Shown here: piece after piece, positions 58,645-64,000 of the stretch | Position numbering within the stretch: position 1 is the first letter of the stretch | Layout of the letters: the number at the start of each line of letters is the position of its first letter | Assembly (NCBI GenBank): GCA_002794775.1 | Contig: NBAY01000002.1 | Span: 1,240,001-1,304,000, forward strand | Source: Porodaedalea pini | Lineage: Eukaryota; Basidiomycota; Agaricomycetes; Hymenochaetales; Hymenochaetaceae | Direction of reading: 5' to 3' | DNA length: 64,000 nucleotides | Program-made: the position numbers and the translations under genes | The notes under the pieces: generated by a model | Database searches by the model: none | Told to the model about the DNA's origin: nothing | Seen by the model: only the letters and a program-made list of their open reading frames with translations

Positions 58645-60839
58645 TCATCCAAAGACCTCTTGCTGTAGCCTTTGCGCCTCCGCCAAGAGCCGGTCAATGC
58701 GCTCTAGCTTCTTCGTGCGCTCCGGGTCATCCAGCTCCAAATTGTCCGCTTCCGAAGACGAGGAAACATCAACAAGCGTCGCAGGTGTCTGCGTATCGCA
58801 GGGCGAGCTTGTATGCGCCGCAGTCGGATACGCATCATCAAGACCCTCCAAAAAGGCGAAGTCTAGTGAGGAAAGCGAAATGGGAATAGACTCCGCGCTC
58901 TGCGTAGACGTGCTGGGGCCTTCGGCGGTGCTATCAGCAGCCGCGCTTGGGTTGATAGACAAATGCGCATCCTTGGGTTCATTTGCGCATTCTTGCTGCG
59001 GCGCATATAGCGCTACCAGCGCTTCTTCGGAAGCAGACAACGGCGCATCAGGGACTGAGATAGAAGCCAACAGCGCATCTATCAACAGATTCATCAGCGA
59101 CCGAACTTTCAGAACAATACGCAGGAAGGAAAAGAGTATCAACTTACTGAGATCATCCGGAAGGCCCGAGCTCAATCCACTCTCCATCCCGATCGAGGAA
59201 AAGTCGAACAAGCTCGCTTCGAGCGAGCTGCCCAAAAGGGTTTCATCCCATTCAGGGACCGGCGCCTGCGGGATATTGAAATCCAGCTGCGATATGAACC
59301 GGTCCAGGGCTTCCTCATCCAATTCGGCCATGGACTGGCCACTGCCAGCTTCGCCTGCTGGTGGCTGAACCGTGGACACTTGGGGAGGCAATTGCGATGA
59401 CGATGGCGCTATGGCCCCCGATTGAGTTGCGACATCGCTTGACTGAGGTTCGGAAATAGGCGTCTTGTGCGTTTCGATGGGCGATGCTTGGGGCTTCTCA
59501 AGCCGAGCGCGTTTAGTCGGAGCATCTGAATCCGAATCAGGGGAAGACCGTTTGTGTGAGAGAACTGATTGCGGTGGCTTGTCGGCGAGGTCGTGTGGCA
59601 GGAAAGCAGGCTCCGCAGAGAGGCCATCAATCCATCCATCGAATAGTTCGAGAGGCAGTTTCGAATGCGTGGGTGAAGAGACGGGAGTGGTGACTTCGGC
59701 AAATGACTCATTCGACTCTGAGGAACACGTTGTGAATGAAGGCGCACTAGACAAAGAGGAGAGTGAGGAAGCCACGCTCCTGCGCAATGAAGTTAGTGCA
59801 GTGCGCGTAGCAGACATAATGATTGCGCATACCTGCTACGCTTGAGTGGCCTGACTGAACGCGTATGCGACTCTTCTGAGAGGGAAGTCGCGTCGGATTC
59901 TTCGCTGACGTCGCGGGACCGTTTGCGCGACGAACCGCTGGAGGATGAAGAGCATGATGTGGAGGACTGTTCACTAATTGTCGAAGATGTCGAAAGACGC
60001 CTTTTCCGCGATTCATTGACCGTAGCCGTCTGCGCATCAATGCCCTCAAGCTCCTTTGCGAAGCTGCTCGGTTCGGTGCTGCCGCGTTCGACGGCACCAC
60101 CATAGAGGCGCTCAGCCGTGGCTTTTATTTCTTCCATGCCGCGTACGATCTCCTCGCAATATGCGCCACGTCTGCTGCCCTCGATGAATACGCGATGCGC
60201 GCAGTCGAGTGTTAGAGAACGATTTCCTTTGAAATACCGCTTTGAGAATGCTGTCCATCCGATTTTGCGGCGCGCATTTGAGAACCAGTCATCCAAAGAT
60301 TTGTTTGTAATATTCAAGCTCTTGGTAAGCTCTTTTTTGTCCGATGCAGATGGAAAGGGATTATGAAGATGCTGGAGAAGCCAACTGCAATGTGCAGGAG
60401 AGGGGGGAAGGCTCGAACTAATGTGCGTCGGAGGTGAGCACGGAGAAGCACTGAAGGCGGGTACCCGATGTGATTTCTGCTTTTCAGAGGACGGAGCAAA
60501 ATGGACCGTGTCAGGGACAGTCGGGTGCACGTCGGGACCGGGATAAATGGAATCAAGAATGTTGCCAAGCTCGGAGTCCAACGACAGATCCAACGCGCTC
60601 GATTCAGCGTGAAGCTCAGATAACGCACCAGCGATGGCTGCGACTCTAGATGCTGTCGCGTAAGCGGTCGACTTCGTATGCGCGTCGACGTTGTCCTTCT
60701 GTAGCAGCAGGTCCGACTGCAATGTTGACCAACATGATTCAAAAGATAAAAGGGACTCATGGTCGTCTAAGGAGGCTAGAAAGGTTTCCTCAGTCTGCTC
60801 GAAACGGTGAAGCAGAGATAGATCAGGTTGGACGACCAT
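58645..60839 (-). CDS. HD1: HD1-class homeodomain mating-type transcription factor (copy b)
   Basis: Paralogue of HD1-a. The ATG at 60837-60839 gives MVVQPDLSLLHRFEQTEETF. The homeodomain is at about residues 151-203: CSWLLQHLHNPFPSASDKKE, then SLDDWFSNARRKIGWTAFSK. It is followed by SLTLDCAHRVFIEGSRRGAY and nuclear signals SRKRSRDVSEES and PLKRSR. An intron at about 59837-59778 (phase 2) joins SVASSLSSLSSAPSF, the same place and phase as in HD1-a. A second intron at about 59152-59092 (donor gtaagt) separates SSGLPDDLS from the C-terminal exon. The long disordered tail has DLADKPPQSVLSHKR, FISQLDFNIPQAPVPEWDET and SLSSLDFAFLEGLDDAYPTA, and ends in a heptad-like KLERIDRLLAEAQRLQQEV. Divergent from HD2-b with 124 bases between ATGs. 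Confidence 0.93.
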
Positions 60840-60963
60840 TTTTGAGCGTAAGAGCAAGCTAAGTTCAAACCGCCCAGTTTGGCGTTGAGCTGCAAGCGTG
60901 AGAATAGTTGTATCAGACGATCGACGCGTGTGGTTTCTCGACCACTTACCTACCGCACTCACC
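60840..60963. promoter_or_regulatory. Shared divergent promoter, HD1-b / HD2-b
   Basis: 124 bases lie between the ATGs of the divergent HD pair, the standard layout of basidiomycete HD loci. Positions 60874-60900 (tggcgttgagctgcaagcgtg) and 60915-60925 (cagacgatcg) are GC-rich, with no clear TATA box. Sites for the HD1/HD2 complex itself would be expected here but cannot be confirmed by eye. Confidence 0.7.
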
Positions 60964-62929
60964 ATGGACTCAAAGGCATGGCTCAGACAAATCATCGACA
61001 CCGCAGACGCCCTGCGGTGCAAGACCAGTCGAACCTCCGGATCTACTACTCGCCCATCTGCCGGACCATTAATTACTCCTGACGTCCCACCCCTTCTCCT
61101 CAATATCCCCTTGCCATCTCACCTGGTTCCCGAACTCATGGCAGCTGGCGCTCCCAAGAAGGTCGCAGAGGCTATATCTGCAAAGTTTTATGCGTCCGCA
61201 AAACAGTTGGCAGATCATCAAAGCAACATAGTCTATGTGGGTGCATTGAGGAAGCTAGACAGCTTACCATCGCTGGGACAGTCGGATTTCCTCCCTGCTT
61301 TCCAGGAGGCTCACCGTCAAACCTATCACAGAGCACTTTCAAAATGGAAGGATGATATTACCAACTCTGTGAGAGGGAGATTTGGTCAGGCGCTTGAGGC
61401 TGCCGAGGAAGGACAGAAATCAAAGGCTTTTGATCAGGTATTTGATCATTCTCTGAGGTATTGCATTGATACTCAACTGTTCTCTTCAATTAGAATTTTG
61501 TGCCGTTCCTTGAGAAATGCTTTGCCACAAATCAGCGTCCCGCTCGCGAGGATAAGGAGCTCCTAGCTAGGAAATCTGGTATGTCGTATAGGCAAATACA
61601 CGTTTGGGTGCGTCTTAGCAATTCCGAGTGTACTGCTAGTTCTGATATTCTTCAAAGTTCCAAAATCGACGTTCAAGGACCAGAAAAGCTCATGGAACAG
61701 GAATTTCCGATGTTCAAGGTGCTCAAATTGCTTGTTCTAGAGCTTCTTCCGTTACATTAGTCGGAGATGATCATTTTGCGACGAATGAATCACCTTCATA
61801 TGCTTTCCCTGAGGCATATCCACCAAATATCCCTGTAGAAGAGGATCCTTTCCCTTGCAGACACGGAGATTTTTCGTCCTTCATGAAGCCCTGTTGGCCA
61901 CGTAGTTCCAGCACAAAATGCCACTCGTGCGGAGAATCGGACGTTTCTGGATTGATCATGGCCTTCGAGAAGCTTCAAATTGGCGACAATGGGCAGCCAG
62001 ATATTGTGAAGACAGACAGCGCGCCGTTAGGCTCGTTCGGACTCGCGAGAAAGTCGGGCTGTGACGTAACACGGCCGTATACCGTTCGTCCTTTGCGCGC
62101 GCCATTGGCATCTCTTATACGGAATGCGGCTGCTTGCTTCTCGCGTCTATCTTGCATCTCTTCGTCGGATGACACTTTGACGAGGCGATATGAGGATGCT
62201 GATGTTGTTGCGTCTCCACAAATTGAGGGAATTGCAAAGCCAAAGTCGCGTAAAGCGCATTACCGTCTGCCACCAACTGCACCTGGAAGCGCAGTTTCAG
62301 CTGTCCAGAATTCTGCGCCATTTTCGAATGAACAGACCTCATCGTCCACTCTCACGTCCTTAACTGCGTCGGCATCCACTTCGTCTGCAGATCCACCATC
62401 GAAAGTCAAGAAGTCGGCAAAGAGGCCTCCTTCTAAGCGTGCTTCTGCTGCGTCAACTTCCAAGCGCAGTAAGGACCGTGGCGCACCTGCAGTACAGGCT
62501 GCCCAGCCATCATCCGAGCCTCCGGCCTTTCATCCCTCACCAGCGGCATCGATTGACTCGCTACCGTCATTATCTTATTCGTCAGGGAGCTCTTCCGCCT
62601 CGACTTGTTCTCAATCCCCTACCACGTCTTTCGTGACTCTCCCTGATGATGACCTCTTGCCTTCCCTGGACACATACCAGTCTAGCGACGCATCTTTGAC
62701 GTTGCCTTCGGCACCGACCCTCTTTGATGACTTTCAGTCGCGGATGTTCCCGTCGAGCGGTATGCCCTTCGACTTTTCGAAGGGTCCGTTGGACTACACG
62801 TTTAATCTGGATTTACCCACATACCCTTCTTATTCAGATTCTTTCGACTCAATTTCGCGAGGATTGCAATCTTCTCCTGACTTCGCGCCACCCGCTCTGA
62901 CGTTCGATCTGCCTTCTTTCTCGCTTTAA
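60964..62929 (+). CDS. HD2: HD2-class homeodomain mating-type transcription factor (copy b)
   Basis: HD2 partner paired with HD1-b. The ATG at 60964 (accATGg context) gives MDSKAWLRQIIDTADALRCK. The variable N-terminal region runs to about residue 158. An intron at 61438-61493 leads to NFVPFLEKCFATNQRPARED, then KELLARKSGMSYRQIHVW. A second intron (61609-61658, gtgcgt to caaag) splits helix 3 exactly as in HD2-a, giving VWFQNRRSRTRKAHG. The exon stays open to 62929, with CSRASSVTLVGDDHF, MAFEKLQIGDNGQ, RPYTVRPLRAPLASLIR and a basic VKKSAKRPPSKRASAASTSK nuclear signal. A Ser-rich tail ends PPALTFDLPSFSL. About 620 residues. The frame is clean, so the gene appears functional. Confidence 0.94.
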
Positions 62930-64000
62930 TTTCTTCGATTTGTTTTGCTTTTGGATCTAATTTTCATCTTGTGTTCGCGTTGTTCTGCTCGTTCTTCTCT
63001 TTATACCGTTCTTCGTTGTCTTGCGTCTTTTATTATCTTGTTTTGTGGAATCAAATCAATGTATCTGTATCATCTGCATAATCGGGAAGTAACATCAGCG
63101 GCAGTACTTGCGTCCTCTTCATCGGATGTTGTGTGCTTGTTTGAGGTTGTCTTGATGATTAGATACGAAACGACTTCTCACCACTCAAAAAATTGGCATC
63201 CAGCCGATGACGTGTCATTTTTTCATGGCCCAAAAGAGCTACGTTAAGATCATAAAAATGTGTCCTCCATCATCAAAAGATGAGAGTCAAGCAACAACAG
63301 CAACAATAGAAGGGCTAGAAAGGCTGAATATCTTACACTTACCACACAACGAGTTGTCGACAGATAAGCGTGCTCATCCGCGACCCGCCAAGAACCTGTG
63401 CATTCAGGCTCAAAGATACAAACTTAAGTTCTATACAAGAACTTCAGCAAATTCGTAGACAGACATAAGGACAGACGCCTACATTGTGGTCAACCTTGAG
63501 CATCGTCGGGCGACGAGGCTGGGACGACCGTAGCACGCCTTCTCGCATGAAAATTGTCTTTACCAGAAAAAACCCTACCAAATCAGTGAAGCCCTTCATT
63601 TTTCAGCCAGTGGGGTCAAATTGCGACCATGGCAGTTCTCAGCAAAGCCGTGCTCGAAGACGAAGGCGCCAGCCACTGCATCGTCAAGGAGGTAAATGAG
63701 AAAGAAGCGAAGTGGCTACGGTCGGAGTTTGTCGGATGAAACTTCCTCTTAAGGCTTTAAATCACGTGACTTGCATGAACCTATGGCCTTAAGCTTCCTG
63801 AGTTCCTCATCTCATGATCACATTCTCAGTGCTAAAAACATGTACGCGGTTGTTAGTCGAGGCTCTTGCCGCAGACTTGAATCTACCAACGGCTCGGACG
63901 CCGCCCGATCTACATCTGTATGCCGTATAACAGAGCCAGCAGTTCATTTCTCTAATGCGCAACTGACTCTTTGGTTCTCGCGGGTACAAGTCGCAGTCCA
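62930..64000. other. Right edge of window, no firm gene
   Basis: 3' flank of HD2-b, T-rich to about 63060. An ATG in strong context at 63629 (gcgaccATGg) reads MAVLSKAVLEDEGASHCIV and reaches a donor-like gtaaat at about 63693. It could be the first exon of a rightward gene that leaves the window, but nothing downstream confirms it. The usual flanking gene of HD loci (beta-fg) is not recognised here. Confidence 0.4.

Noticed and set aside
58697..59368. Long + strand open frame (223 codons) opposite HD1-b
   Set aside because: It is exactly antisense to the HD1-b C-terminal exons, where biased codon use leaves the opposite strand open. It has no domain and no splice or start context of its own.
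53040..60000. Pheromone/receptor (B locus) genes near the HD genes, as in bipolar species with fused loci
   Set aside because: I looked for seven-span Ste3-like readings and for short CaaX-ended precursors around the HD genes and found none in this window.
63807..63989. Minus-strand 60-codon frame at the right edge
   Set aside because: Short, without start context or motif. It could be anything near the window edge, so I did not call it.

Overview
This window is nuclear DNA of a filamentous basidiomycete, most likely an Agaricomycete. Genes are broken by many 45-70 bp GT-AG introns, housekeeping genes on both strands are densely packed, and the right third holds a homeodomain (HD, 'A'-type) mating-type locus beside a mitochondrial intermediate peptidase gene. 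That pairing is the classic landmark of Agaricomycete genomes. I had no search tools. Names rest on recognised motifs and family knowledge, and most exon boundaries were read by eye.

Layout. 0-20 kb: a GH74 pseudogene at the left edge, then cytosolic Asp-tRNA synthetase, mitochondrial aspartate aminotransferase, a Ser-rich unknown, an SMP-30/gluconolactonase-like gene, mitochondrial acyl carrier protein back to back with mitoribosomal bL17, a zinc alcohol dehydrogenase, two small unknown genes and an AIM6-like phosphodiesterase. 20-28.5 kb is an AT-richer accessory island. It holds an intron-rich gene whose N-terminus resembles the MLKL/HeLo-type four-helix cell-death domain, an 851 bp almost perfectly palindromic foldback element flanked by TA, a second GH74 pseudogene, and a gene relic with in-frame stops. 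28.6-34 kb: a leucine-rich-repeat protein and the Golgi tether subunit COG1. 34-40.3 kb: a complete but frameshifted 6.3 kb LINE with 11 bp target-site duplications, inserted about 150 bp upstream of COG1. 40.6-46.5 kb: a DUF4430-like secreted-protein gene carrying one nonsense codon, a TMEM115-like Golgi membrane protein, a FAM32A homologue and a nuclear DDT/WHIM-like protein. 46.5-49.3 kb: mostly gene-poor, with a decayed secreted-protein gene.

Mating-type region, 49.4-62.9 kb. MIP is followed by four apparently intact homeodomain genes: HD1-a (-), HD2-a (-), HD1-b (-) and HD2-b (+). HD1-b and HD2-b form the usual divergent pair with a 124 bp shared promoter. HD1-a and HD2-a lie in tandem instead. 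Between them, close behind the 3' end of HD2-a, is a degenerate copy of the C-terminal half of an HD1 gene (55.4-55.8 kb), which points to a lost third HD1 and a past duplication or inversion. Products of HD1 and HD2 genes from different mates heterodimerise to control sexual development. Two complete HD1/HD2 sets plus a relic are what a multiallelic, recombining A locus would leave.
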